From UBA6109 sp035366835 (lineage in GTDB: Bacteria; Desulfobacterota; Syntrophia; Syntrophales; UBA6109), in contig DAOSIS010000011.1 of assembly GCA_035366835.1 (NCBI GenBank), positions 1 to 64,000 of the forward strand: 64,000 nucleotides of DNA. The letters run 5' to 3'. The notes below the pieces were generated by a model that did not search any database, was not told the DNA's origin, and saw only the letters and a program-made list of their open reading frames with translations. A program made the position numbers and the translations under genes. Shown piece after piece: positions 1 through 7,533 of this stretch; position 1 is the stretch's first letter; each line of letters starts with the position of its first letter.

Positions 1-1
1 G

Positions 2-397
2 GTCCTGGGCATGGCGCGTCTGAACGAGGTCCGCGACCGGCCGACGAGGGACCTGCCGCCGGGATGGAAACAGCGCCTGGCGCTGGGCTGTTCGCTCCTC
101 CACAAACCGGACATCCTGTTCCTGGACGAGCCGACCTCCGGGGTGGACCCCGTCACCCGCCGCCATTTCTGGAGGTTCATCGCCGAGCTCGCCGCGGGCG
201 GCATCACGATCTTCGTGACCACGCACTACATGGACGAGGCCGCCAACTGCCAGCGGATCGTCATGATCAACGAAGGGAAGATCGTCGCGGCGGGAAGCCC
301 GGCGGAGATCGTCGCGGCGGCCTGCCCGGAAAAGGGCGACGCCGATCTCGACGACGCCTTCGTGAAACTCATGTCCCGGAGCGGCCCATGCAGCTGA
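2..397 (+). CDS. ABC exporter ATP-binding protein, C-terminal fragment (YbhF/RbbA type)
   Basis: This is the 3' end of an ATPase gene that starts before the window; the frame is open from base 2. Visible elements are a signature-loop variant LPPGWKQRLAL, Walker B ILFLDEPTSGVDP and the switch histidine in TTHYMDEA. The LPxG form instead of LSGG is usual for the C-terminal ATPase half of YbhF/RbbA-like proteins, so the full protein probably carries two ATPase domains. The stop overlaps the next gene by 10 bases, and two ABC-2 permeases follow, as in ybhFSR-type drug or cation exporters. Substrate is not deducible. Confidence in the family is high. Confidence 0.9.
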   Translation, partial: VLGMARLNEVRDRPTRDLPPGWKQRLALGCSLLHKPDILFLDEPTSGVDPVTRRHFWRFIAELAAGGITIFVTTHYMDEAANCQRIVMINEGKIVAAGSPAEIVAAACPEKGDADLDDAFVKLMSRSGPCS

Positions 398-1521
398 GAA
401 ACGTCGCGGCGATCGCCCGCAAGGAAGTCTATCACCTGGTCCGCGACTTCCGGAGCCTCTTCCTGGCCTTCGCCATCCCGGTCATCCTGATCCTCCTGTT
501 CGGCTACGCCCTGAGCCTCGACGTCGACAACGTCGAGGTCGCGGCCGTGGACCAGGACCGGACCGATCTGAGCCGCGACTTCCTGCTCAGTCTCGACGCC
601 TCCCCCTATTTCCGGATCGTCGCCCACCCCGAAAACGCAAAGGCCGCCGGTGCCATGATCGACCGGAGCGAGGCGACGATGGCCGTCGTTCTCCCCCCGG
701 GATGGACGGACAGGATCCGGTCGGATCGGGAGGCGCCTCTGCAGGTCCTGCTGGACGGAAGCGATCCGAACTTCGCGAACATCTCCCGCGCCTACATGAA
801 CGCCTTCGTGGAGCGCTACAACCGAAAGATGCTCGAGGCGTTCCTGGACCGCCGGGGACTGGAACCCATGAACCCGCCCGTCGACGGGAGGATCCGGGTC
901 TGGTTCAACGAAGACCTGGAGAGCCGGAATTTCATCGTCCCGGGGATCATCGCCCTCATCATCATGATCGTGGCGGCCATCCTCACCTCGCTGGTCATCG
1001 CCCGCGAGTACGAGAACGGCACCATGGAGACGCTCCGCTCGCTGCCCATCACGGCCGCGGACGTCCTCGTGGGCAAGTCGATCCCCTATTTCTTCATCGC
1101 TCTCACGGACGTCCTGATCGCGATCCTCATGGGCCAGACGCTCTTCGGCGTGGTCATGAAGTCCGGCTTCGGCCTCATGGTCGCGGCTTCCTCCATCTAC
1201 ATCGCCGTGGCCCTCGCGCTCGGCCTGCTCATCTCGACGGTCACCAAGTCGCAGCTCATCGCCAACCAGGGGGCGATCCTCATCACGTACCTGCCCTCGC
1301 TGCTCCTGTCCAATTTCGTCTTCCCCATCGTCAACATGCCCCAAATCCTCCAGCTCCTCACCTACATCGTGCCGGCCACCTACTACATCGACATCCTGGG
1401 CGGCATCTATCTGAAGAACCTGGGATTCGCCGATCTCTGGCGCGATTTCGCCGTCCTCGGTTTCATGGTTCTGCTGCTGGGGGCGATCAACGTCGTGCTG
1501 CTGAAGAAGGAGGGGCTGTGA
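388..1521 (+). CDS. ABC-2 type transport permease (YbhS/YhhJ-like), first of a pair
   Basis: This is a 377-residue inner-membrane permease. I chose ATG 388, which overlaps the ATPase stop, because the protein then begins MQLRNVAAIARKEVYHLVRD, the usual cytoplasmic start before transmembrane segment 1 (about residues 22-42). A large periplasmic domain follows (about 50-175), then five or six hydrophobic segments in the C-terminal half. The EYENGTMETLRSLP element is the conserved ABC-2 coupling region. The longer upstream reading frame only overlaps the ATPase gene. With the next gene it should form a heterodimeric channel. Substrate unknown. Confidence 0.92.
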   Translation: MQLRNVAAIARKEVYHLVRDFRSLFLAFAIPVILILLFGYALSLDVDNVEVAAVDQDRTDLSRDFLLSLDASPYFRIVAHPENAKAAGAMIDRSEATMAVVLPPGWTDRIRSDREAPLQVLLDGSDPNFANISRAYMNAFVERYNRKMLEAFLDRRGLEPMNPPVDGRIRVWFNEDLESRNFIVPGIIALIIMIVAAILTSLVIAREYENGTMETLRSLPITAADVLVGKSIPYFFIALTDVLIAILMGQTLFGVVMKSGFGLMVAASSIYIAVALALGLLISTVTKSQLIANQGAILITYLPSLLLSNFVFPIVNMPQILQLLTYIVPATYYIDILGGIYLKNLGFADLWRDFAVLGFMVLLLGAINVVLLKKEGL

Positions 1522-1522
1522 C

Positions 1523-2644
1523 ATGAACCGGCTCCGCATCCGCGAATTCGTCCGCAAGGAGTTCATCCAGCTCTTCCGGGACCCCAAGAGCCGCCGCGTC
1601 CTGATCGTCATGCCGATCATCCAGATCCTCGTCTTCGGCTACGTCGTCAACTACGACATCCGGGACATCCGCGTCGCGATGCTCGACCAGTCCCGCACCC
1701 CCGAGAGCCGCGAACTCGCCCGGGCGCTGACCGGCAACGGCATCTTCCGCATCACGCACCCCGTGGACAACGAGCGGCAGATGGAAGAGGCGCTGATCCG
1801 CGGCAAGGTCGACATGGGCGTCAAGGTGCCCCCGGACTTCGCCCGCCGGATCCGCGAGCGCCGGACGGCGGACATCCAGATCCTCGCCGACGGGAGCATG
1901 AGCAACATGGCCTCCATCCGGATCGCCTACACGAGCTCCGTCCTGGACCGGCTGAACCGGCAACTGCTGGGCGATCTGTACGCCCAGCGCCTGGACTACG
2001 GGCGGATCGACCTCCGCCTGCGCACCTGGTACAACCCGAATCTCGACAGCCAGCACTTCTTCGTCCCGGGCATCGTCGCCTTCATCGTGATGCTGATCTC
2101 GTTCCTGCTCACCTCCATCGCCATCATCAAGGAGAAGGAGGCAGGGACCATGGAGCAGCTCATCGTGACGCCGCTGACGGTCGTCGAGCTCATCGCGGCC
2201 AAGACGATCCCCTACATCATCATCTCCATCGTCCAGATGATCGCGATCACGATCCTGGCCGTCTACTGGTTCGCCATCCCCATGGCGGGCAGCGCCGCCT
2301 GCCTGCTTCTGGCGACGCTGGTCTTTCTCCTGAGCACCCTCGGGATGGGACTCTTCATCTCGACGGTGTCCTCGACCCAGCAGCAGGCGATGATGACGAC
2401 GTTCTTCTTCATTCTTCCGATCTTCATGCTGAGCGGCTTCGTCTTCCCCATCGCGAACATGCCCTTCGTCGTCCAGTTGTTGACATACCTCAATCCCTTG
2501 CGCTATTTTCTCGTCATCATCCGGGGGATCTTCCTCAAGGGGGTGGGCATGGAGATCCTCTGGCCCCAGTTTGCGGCGCTCGCCGTCCTCGGCATCGTCG
2601 TTTTCAGCGGCGCGATCGGCTTCTTCCGCAAACGCCTCGACTGA
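1523..2644 (+). CDS. ABC-2 type transport permease (YbhR-like), second of a pair
   Basis: This 373-residue permease starts one base after the stop of the previous permease, so the two are translationally coupled. The architecture is the same: one N-terminal transmembrane helix, a periplasmic domain to about residue 170, then six hydrophobic stretches. The coupling motif is EKEAGTMEQLIVTP. Length and order (ATPase, permease, permease) match ybhFSR operons, which usually also encode an HlyD-type membrane fusion protein; that gene would lie upstream of the window. It probably exports drugs or cations, but the sequence does not say which. Confidence 0.92.
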   Translation: MNRLRIREFVRKEFIQLFRDPKSRRVLIVMPIIQILVFGYVVNYDIRDIRVAMLDQSRTPESRELARALTGNGIFRITHPVDNERQMEEALIRGKVDMGVKVPPDFARRIRERRTADIQILADGSMSNMASIRIAYTSSVLDRLNRQLLGDLYAQRLDYGRIDLRLRTWYNPNLDSQHFFVPGIVAFIVMLISFLLTSIAIIKEKEAGTMEQLIVTPLTVVELIAAKTIPYIIISIVQMIAITILAVYWFAIPMAGSAACLLLATLVFLLSTLGMGLFISTVSSTQQQAMMTTFFFILPIFMLSGFVFPIANMPFVVQLLTYLNPLRYFLVIIRGIFLKGVGMEILWPQFAALAVLGIVVFSGAIGFFRKRLD

Positions 2645-2724
2645 CCGGCCGCCGGGAAAGTCATTCTTTGTACGCGGCCGGCGAACCCCCTGCTGCTCTT
2701 GCAACCGAAAGGAGCAAGACGTTC

Positions 2725-3696
2725 ATGCTGAAGATCCTCACAGACGAAGCCGCGATCCGCGGGAGCTACCGCCGCTTCATTCGCGGTCTCAGGCCCAGCC
2801 TTGACGAGCGCATTCCCGTCGAATTGAGCCATCCGGGCGCCAGTTTCCGGGCCCGGATCGCATGGTCGAGCCGCCTGGGAATCTGGGCCTACACCAAGAA
2901 GACGGCCGGCAAGTACTGGAACGCATTCGGCGTGGGACGGCCGCGGGCGAAGGCAAGCGTCCCCATGACCTGCGAAGTCAATTTCCCGCTGCAGGGAATC
3001 GACCGCAGAATCGGGGGGGCTTTCGCGAAAGACGGCTCCGGCCGGCTCTTCGTGCTGCACCGGGGAAAGCTCGGCGGCGGCAGGCGCGGGGTGGGAAAAT
3101 CCCTCTTCGAGGAGCGTTACCGGGGAACCTGGGCCTTCGCGGACGACGGCGGCGTCGAAACGGCGGCGGCCGTGATCGGCTGCCTCAACTCGCCGTCGTT
3201 TGCCCGGCAGATGGCGCAGTTCGTCCGCAAGGTGGTGCGTTTGAAGGAATCCGCCGCACCGCCGGATCCCCAGCTGGAGCTCGGCCTAGGCGAAGTCCGG
3301 TTCCGGGAAGAGGAATACGGCGGGAAGGAACCGGCCTGCGAGACGGATCTTGCCGCCGCGTGCGAACGATCCCTGGTCGTGCGGGACCTGGCGGACGCGC
3401 TGAAGAAACAGGGCTACGGAGCGGCGAACGACGACCGGTGGGATCTTTCCGCCGTCGACGGCCGCGGCGAGATTCGCGCCGCCTTCGCCGTTGCGGACAC
3501 CGCGTCCCCCGCCGACATCCAGGCGGCCGTGGGACGCCTTGTGCTCGGGGGAACCGGTTCCGCGCTGCGGCTCCATCTCGCCCTGCCGGCCGGGGTGCCG
3601 GCGGAGTACGAGGAAAGACTCCGCCTGCTGAACATCGAGGTCCTCGTCTGCCGCCGCCAGGGAGACCGGACCGTCTTCGACGGCCGGATCCAATAG
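2725..3696 (+). CDS. Conserved hypothetical protein with a possible degenerate nuclease-like C-terminal domain
   Basis: This protein has 323 residues. ATG 2725 was chosen because AAAGGAG lies about 10 bases upstream. I do not recognise a named family. The N-terminal half has a glycine-rich segment LGGGRRGVGKSLF and no membrane or signal sequence. The C-terminal 90 residues (…GEIRAAFAVADTASP…AVGRLVLGG…LLNIEVLVCRR) have the beta-alpha-beta order of small PD-(D/E)XK-like domains that use EIK at the core. Here that position reads EIR, so activity is doubtful. This assignment is inference from pattern only. It follows the ABC permease with an 80-base gap and ends at a terminator. Confidence 0.6.
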   Translation: MLKILTDEAAIRGSYRRFIRGLRPSLDERIPVELSHPGASFRARIAWSSRLGIWAYTKKTAGKYWNAFGVGRPRAKASVPMTCEVNFPLQGIDRRIGGAFAKDGSGRLFVLHRGKLGGGRRGVGKSLFEERYRGTWAFADDGGVETAAAVIGCLNSPSFARQMAQFVRKVVRLKESAAPPDPQLELGLGEVRFREEEYGGKEPACETDLAAACERSLVVRDLADALKKQGYGAANDDRWDLSAVDGRGEIRAAFAVADTASPADIQAAVGRLVLGGTGSALRLHLALPAGVPAEYEERLRLLNIEVLVCRRQGDRTVFDGRIQ

Positions 3697-3698
3697 GA

Positions 3699-3735
3699 AC
3701 GGCGCCCGTTTTGCCCGGATGGGCGCCGTCCTTTT
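3699..3735. terminator. Intrinsic terminator between convergent genes
   Basis: The 9-bp stem ACGGCGCCC/GGGCGCCGT has a 13-base loop and is followed on the plus strand by CCTTTTCC. It sits between the convergent stops at 3696 and 3740 and should end the plus-strand transcript. Confidence 0.7.
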
Positions 3736-3739
3736 CCTG

Positions 3740-4612
3740 CTACTTCAGATACCGGTCGAACCAGGCGACGCAGCGGCGCCAGGCGTCGGCGGCCGCCTCG
3801 GGCCTGAAGCTGGGCCTGTAGTCCGCATAGAAGGCGTGCGGCGCACCTGGATAGACCACGAAATCCGCCGTTTTCCCCGCCTTTTTAAGAACCGCTTCCA
3901 TTTCCTTCACATCGCTGACGGGGATGCCCAGGTCCTCGCCGCCGTAGAGGCCGAGGATGGGCGCTCCGATCCGGCCCGCGACGTCCAGGGGCCCCTCGCT
4001 GCGGACGCCGGGCGTGACGGTCGGTCGAATCTGACCGTACCAGGCGACGGCGGCCTTGATGCCGGGATTGTGCGCTGCGTAGAGGAGCGTATACATGCCG
4101 CCGCGGCAGAAACCCGTCACGCCGATCCGGTCGGCCCGCGCCGCCGGGTGCCCCTTGGCGTAGGCTGCGACCGCGTCGAGATCCGCCATCACGCGGGCGT
4201 CGGGAATGGGATCGACGACCTTCCTCACGGCGGCGATATCGGAAAGGTGCAGGACGCCGCCCTCCCGGGCGTACGGTTCGAAGGTGATGCCAAGGAATCC
4301 CGCCGCGGCGAAACGGCGCGCCACATCCTTGATATGCTCGTGCATCCCGAAGATCTCCGGGATCACGAGCACGACGGGGTATCTGCCGGCCGCCGCAGGC
4401 CTCGCCTCATAGATCGGGATCGGGAAGTCCCCGCTCGGCACCTTCCCGTCCGCCGTCGCGAGCCGATCCGCCGGGGTGCTTACGACCTGCCCTGCGACGG
4501 GCGTTGCGGCGATGGCAAATCCCGCAATGCCGACTCCCACCGCGCCCATCCTGGTGAGGAATTGGCGGCGCGACAGCCCCTGATACGCATTGGCAATCCA
4601 ATCTTCAACCAT
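3740..4612 (-). CDS. Dienelactone hydrolase family protein with Tat signal
   Basis: This is a 290-residue alpha/beta hydrolase. The start at 4612 is preceded by AGGAGG at good spacing; an in-frame TTG at 4630 would lie upstream of that site and is less likely. The N-terminus carries a twin-arginine signal (SRRQFLTRMG, then a hydrophobic run ending near AGQ), so the folded enzyme should act in the periplasm. The dienelactone hydrolase triad is visible: Cys in GFCRGG, Asp in GGEDLGIP and His in PHAFYADYR. Members of the family hydrolyse lactones or small esters; the substrate is unknown. It lies downstream of hcp but behind a strong terminator, so it is probably its own unit. Confidence 0.88.
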   Translation of the reverse strand: MVEDWIANAYQGLSRRQFLTRMGAVGVGIAGFAIAATPVAGQVVSTPADRLATADGKVPSGDFPIPIYEARPAAAGRYPVVLVIPEIFGMHEHIKDVARRFAAAGFLGITFEPYAREGGVLHLSDIAAVRKVVDPIPDARVMADLDAVAAYAKGHPAARADRIGVTGFCRGGMYTLLYAAHNPGIKAAVAWYGQIRPTVTPGVRSEGPLDVAGRIGAPILGLYGGEDLGIPVSDVKEMEAVLKKAGKTADFVVYPGAPHAFYADYRPSFRPEAAADAWRRCVAWFDRYLK

Positions 4613-4651
4613 GGCTTCCTCCTGTCTCAAAACACCAAAGCAGCAAAACAG

Positions 4652-4686
4652 GGACAGCGCCCCTTTGAAGGAAATGGGCGCTGTCC
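4652..4686 (-). terminator. Terminator of hcp
   Basis: The 11-bp perfect stem GGACAGCGCCC/GGGCGCTGTCC is followed on the minus strand by CTGTTTTG. It lies just after the stop of hcp. Confidence 0.75.
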
Positions 4687-4696
4687 TTCCTATATA

Positions 4697-6328
4697 CTAT
4701 CCAAGGATCGCCTTCAGGTCCGCCTCCGGCGTCGAAATCGGTTTGATCCCGTAATTCTTCACCAGAACGTCCAGCACCGCCGGCGTCACGAACGCGGGCA
4801 GCGACGGCCCCAGGCGGATGTCCTTGATCCCCAGGGCCAGCAGGCTCAGCAGGATGGCCACGGCCTTCTGCTCGTACCAGGAAAGGACCAGCGAAAGCGG
4901 CAGGTCGTTCACGCCCGTCTTGAATGCCCCGGCGAGGGCCAGGGCGATCTGCACGGCCGAGTACGCGTCGTTGCACTGCCCGACGTCCAGGAGCCGCGGG
5001 ATGCCGTCGATGTCGCCCAGTTCCTTGTCGAAGAAACGGAACTTCCCGCAGGCCAGCGTCAGGACGACGCAGTCCTTCGGGACCTGCTCGACGAACCGCG
5101 TGTAGTAGTCGCGCCCCGGTTTTGCCCCGTCGCAGCCGCCCACGAGGAAGAAGTGCCGGATCTTTCCGCTCTTGACCAGGTCGATGACCTTGCCCGCTAC
5201 GCCCAGGACGGCGTTCCTGCCGAAACCCGTCAGCACGGTCTTCGCCTCACGGTCCACGGGGAATCCCGGCATCTGAAGGGCCTTGGCGATGACGGCCGAA
5301 AAGTTGCGGTCGGCGATGTGCACCGTGTCCGGCCATCCGACGACGCCGGACGTGAAGATCCGGTCCTTGTAGGCCGACTGGGGACGCTGGATGCAGTTCG
5401 TCGTCATGAGGATCGGGCCGGGGAATTCGGAGAACTCCCTGAACTGGTTCTGCCAGGCCGTTCCGTAATGGCCGTAGAAATGAGGGTACTTCTTGAGCTG
5501 CGGATAGCCATGGGCGGGCAGCATCTCGCCGTGGGTGTAGATGGAGATCCCCTTGCCCTCGGTCTGCTTGAGCAGTTCTTCCAGGTCGCGGAGGTCGTGC
5601 CCGGAAACGAGGATCGCCTTCCCCTTCTTCGCCCCCAGCGGGACCTTCGTCGGGACCGGATGGCCGTAGCGGCCCGTGTTGCCGGCGTCGAGCAGCTCCA
5701 TCGCCCGCACGTTCATCTTGCCGCACTCCAGGACCAGATCGAGGCAAGCGTTAAGATCGAGGGATGCGTCGGCCAGCGCCACCAGACCCTTGTACAGGAA
5801 AGCATAAACCGCATCGTCCTCCTGCCCCAGGATCTGGGCATGGTCCGCATAGGCAGCGATGCCCTTCATGCCGAAGAGGAGCGTGTGCTTCAGCGAAACG
5901 ACGTCGGCATTCGCGCCGGGATAAGATTTCACCCCCGCCTTCTCCCCCTGCGCAACGAGCTCCTGGATCGTGGCGGCCGGCTGGAAGGCCGATGCCTGAC
6001 CCGGATAGGCCGCCCTGCCGCCCCGGTCCTTGATCTTCGCCATGAGTTGTTCCCGGTATTCGACGGCCTCCTTCAGGAAGGGGACGAACCGCGCGGGGTC
6101 GAAGTTGACGTTCGTGAGCGTGGAAAACAGGGCTTCTGAGGTGAAGACGCCGATTTCGCGGTCGACGGCGATCCCCAGGCCGCGGGCCTCGACGGCAGGC
6201 TGCGCCAGCCCCACGAGGGTATAGACCAGCAGATCCTGCATCGCCGCCGCATCGGGCTGTTTTCCGCAGACCCCGACCTTGGTGCACGCCTCGCCTTTTG
6301 CCGTTTGTTCGCACTGATAACAGAACAT
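4697..6328 (-). CDS. hcp: Hydroxylamine reductase / hybrid cluster protein, class I
   Basis: This 543-residue protein has the length of Desulfovibrio-type Hcp. It reduces hydroxylamine in vitro and is linked to nitric oxide and nitrosative stress defence in the cytoplasm. The N-terminal MFCYQC motif gives the spacing C-x2-C-x8-C-x5-C typical of the [4Fe-4S] class of strict anaerobes. Hybrid-cluster ligands are visible: His in SGHDLRDLEE, Glu in THGEMLPAHG, Cys in TNCIQRP, GGCDGAK, TLACGKF and VGQCNDAYS, and Glu in SWYEQKA. It is divergent from a CRP/FNR regulator with an operator in the shared region. An alternative in-frame start with an identical ribosome-binding site lies 72 bases upstream at 6400. 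Confidence 0.96.
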   Translation of the reverse strand: MFCYQCEQTAKGEACTKVGVCGKQPDAAAMQDLLVYTLVGLAQPAVEARGLGIAVDREIGVFTSEALFSTLTNVNFDPARFVPFLKEAVEYREQLMAKIKDRGGRAAYPGQASAFQPAATIQELVAQGEKAGVKSYPGANADVVSLKHTLLFGMKGIAAYADHAQILGQEDDAVYAFLYKGLVALADASLDLNACLDLVLECGKMNVRAMELLDAGNTGRYGHPVPTKVPLGAKKGKAILVSGHDLRDLEELLKQTEGKGISIYTHGEMLPAHGYPQLKKYPHFYGHYGTAWQNQFREFSEFPGPILMTTNCIQRPQSAYKDRIFTSGVVGWPDTVHIADRNFSAVIAKALQMPGFPVDREAKTVLTGFGRNAVLGVAGKVIDLVKSGKIRHFFLVGGCDGAKPGRDYYTRFVEQVPKDCVVLTLACGKFRFFDKELGDIDGIPRLLDVGQCNDAYSAVQIALALAGAFKTGVNDLPLSLVLSWYEQKAVAILLSLLALGIKDIRLGPSLPAFVTPAVLDVLVKNYGIKPISTPEADLKAILG

Positions 6329-6340
6329 GAGAAACCTCCT
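6320..6340 (-). repeat. Duplicated translation-start cassette of hcp, gene-proximal copy
   Basis: Read on the minus strand this 21-base block holds AGGAGG, seven bases of spacer and the first codons of hcp. The identical block recurs exactly 72 bases upstream (6392-6412). Both copies are in the same frame with no stop between them. Confidence 0.9.
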
Positions 6341-6391
6341 TTCACCATCGACATTGCTTCGTCCAGTTGCGCCACATCCGCCGCACTGGGT

Positions 6392-6412
6392 ACAGAACAT
6401 GAGAAACCTCCT
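6392..6412 (-). repeat. Duplicated translation-start cassette of hcp, distal copy
   Basis: This is the same 21 bases as at 6320-6340. Translation from its ATG (6400) would add 24 residues beginning MFCTQCGGCG to Hcp, with a further Cys cluster. It is either a dead duplicate or a second start. Confidence 0.9.
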
Positions 6413-6474
6413 GCCGCGAAAGAATCTCTGCCGCTTCTTTCCCCCGACCCTACGACTTCTTTGCCCCCCGTTCC

Positions 6475-6488
6475 TTGATCTGTGTCAA
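6475..6488. promoter_or_regulatory. FNR/HcpR-type operator in the hcp / regulator intergenic region
   Basis: TTGATCTGTGTCAA matches the half-site layout TTGAY-N4-RTCAA of FNR and HcpR sites, with one mismatch to either perfect palindrome. It lies 75 bases upstream of the distal hcp start and 64 bases upstream of the regulator gene, close to a TACAAT -10-like box at 6504-6509. It probably controls both directions. Confidence 0.7.
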
Positions 6489-6551
6489 AAAAAGAAATTC
6501 TGTTACAATGCGGACCCGATCCTTGACCGATCCGGAGAGGAGGAGACGGAG

Positions 6552-7238
6552 ATGAACGTCGTGAACTTCCTGGCGAGGCTTCCCCTTTTCAGGGGTCTTC
6601 CGCCGCGCGAACTGGACGACCTGTCCAAGATTACAACGCTGCGGTCCTTCCGGCAAGGGGAAACTGTTTTCGTGGAGGACGAGCCGGCCAGCGGCTTCTA
6701 CATCCTGTTTTCCGGCAAGGTGAAGATCTTCAAGCTCTCCCCGGAGGGGAAGGAACAGATCCTTCACATCATCGAGCCGGGAGACTCCTTCGCGGAGATC
6801 ACCGTTTTCGAGGGCGGCAAGTACCCGGCGAATGCCGAGGCGCTCGAGCAGAGCCGGACGGTTTTCTTCCCGGCTGCCGCGCTCATCCGGAAATTCAGGA
6901 GCGATCCTTATCTCGCGATGAACATGATGGGGATTCTCTCGTCGCGGCTGAGGGAATTCGCGCAGACCATCGAGAACCTTTCCCTGCGCGGCGTTCCCGA
7001 ACGCCTGGCGACCTATCTGCTTCACCTGCAGGGACTGAAAAACGGCGCCGATATGTTCGACCTGGATATCAAGAAGGGCGTGCTGGCCAATCTGCTGGGC
7101 ACGACGGGAGAATCCGTCTCCCGGACCCTGGCCCGGATGTCCGAAGCCGGCCTCATCGAAGTCCACGGCAAACGGATCACCCTCCTGAAGCGGCGGCCGC
7201 TGGAAGAGATTGCGGCAGGCCGCCGAAAACTTGATTGA
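6552..7238 (+). CDS. CRP/FNR family transcriptional regulator, HcpR-like
   Basis: This protein has 228 residues. ATG 6552 was chosen for the GGAGGAG site upstream; the longer frame has no initiation signal. An N-terminal cyclic-nucleotide-type beta-roll (about 10-125) is followed by a dimer helix and a winged helix-turn-helix. The recognition helix reads GESVSRTLARM, and the E..SR pattern is that of FNR-class proteins reading TTGAT/TTGAC half-sites. The N-terminal cysteine cluster of true FNR is missing, so it does not sense oxygen through a [4Fe-4S] cluster. HcpR proteins of Desulfobacterota control hcp in response to nitric oxide, and the divergent hcp and the intervening operator fit that role. 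Confidence 0.9.
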   Translation: MNVVNFLARLPLFRGLPPRELDDLSKITTLRSFRQGETVFVEDEPASGFYILFSGKVKIFKLSPEGKEQILHIIEPGDSFAEITVFEGGKYPANAEALEQSRTVFFPAAALIRKFRSDPYLAMNMMGILSSRLREFAQTIENLSLRGVPERLATYLLHLQGLKNGADMFDLDIKKGVLANLLGTTGESVSRTLARMSEAGLIEVHGKRITLLKRRPLEEIAAGRRKLD

Positions 7239-7321
7239 CTGCTCGGAAAGCTGGGGCAACGGCCGCTTTCCCATCCAGTGTCTTGGTCTTTGTCTTCCAC
7301 ATCCGGTGCGTAATCAGGGCA

Positions 7322-7427
7322 CTGGGTCCCCGCGTTCGCGAGGACGACAAATATTCCTTTTCCTTCCTGTCATTCCCGCGCAAGCGGGAATCCATCAAGC
7401 TGGATGCCGGATCAGGTCCGGCATGAC
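7322..7427. repeat. Cluster of three small palindromic dispersed repeats
   Basis: Three palindromes sit side by side after the regulator gene: one around CCCCGCGTTCGCGAGG (7328-7343), TTCCCGCGCAAGCGGGAA (7373-7390) and TGCCGGATCAGGTCCGGCA (7404-7422). The last two are bordered by GTCAT and ATGAC. They resemble the REP-like elements scattered through many proteobacterial genomes. The span contains no gene. Confidence 0.7.
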
Positions 7428-7533
7428 AAATCAGTTGTCCCGCCAGGTCAAGCCTCGCCAGACACATAGCCATTCCCGCTTCTATCCCCTGAGTCCGTCG
7501 AGGGGTGGATTGTCATGACTCCTCCTTGAACCT

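Noticed and set aside
3719..6139. An 806-codon open frame on the plus strand
   Set aside because: It lies opposite the dienelactone hydrolase and hcp genes, which have clear catalytic motifs. Its translation is rich in Arg, Asp, Val and Gly with no domain pattern, typical of a GC-rich antisense shadow.
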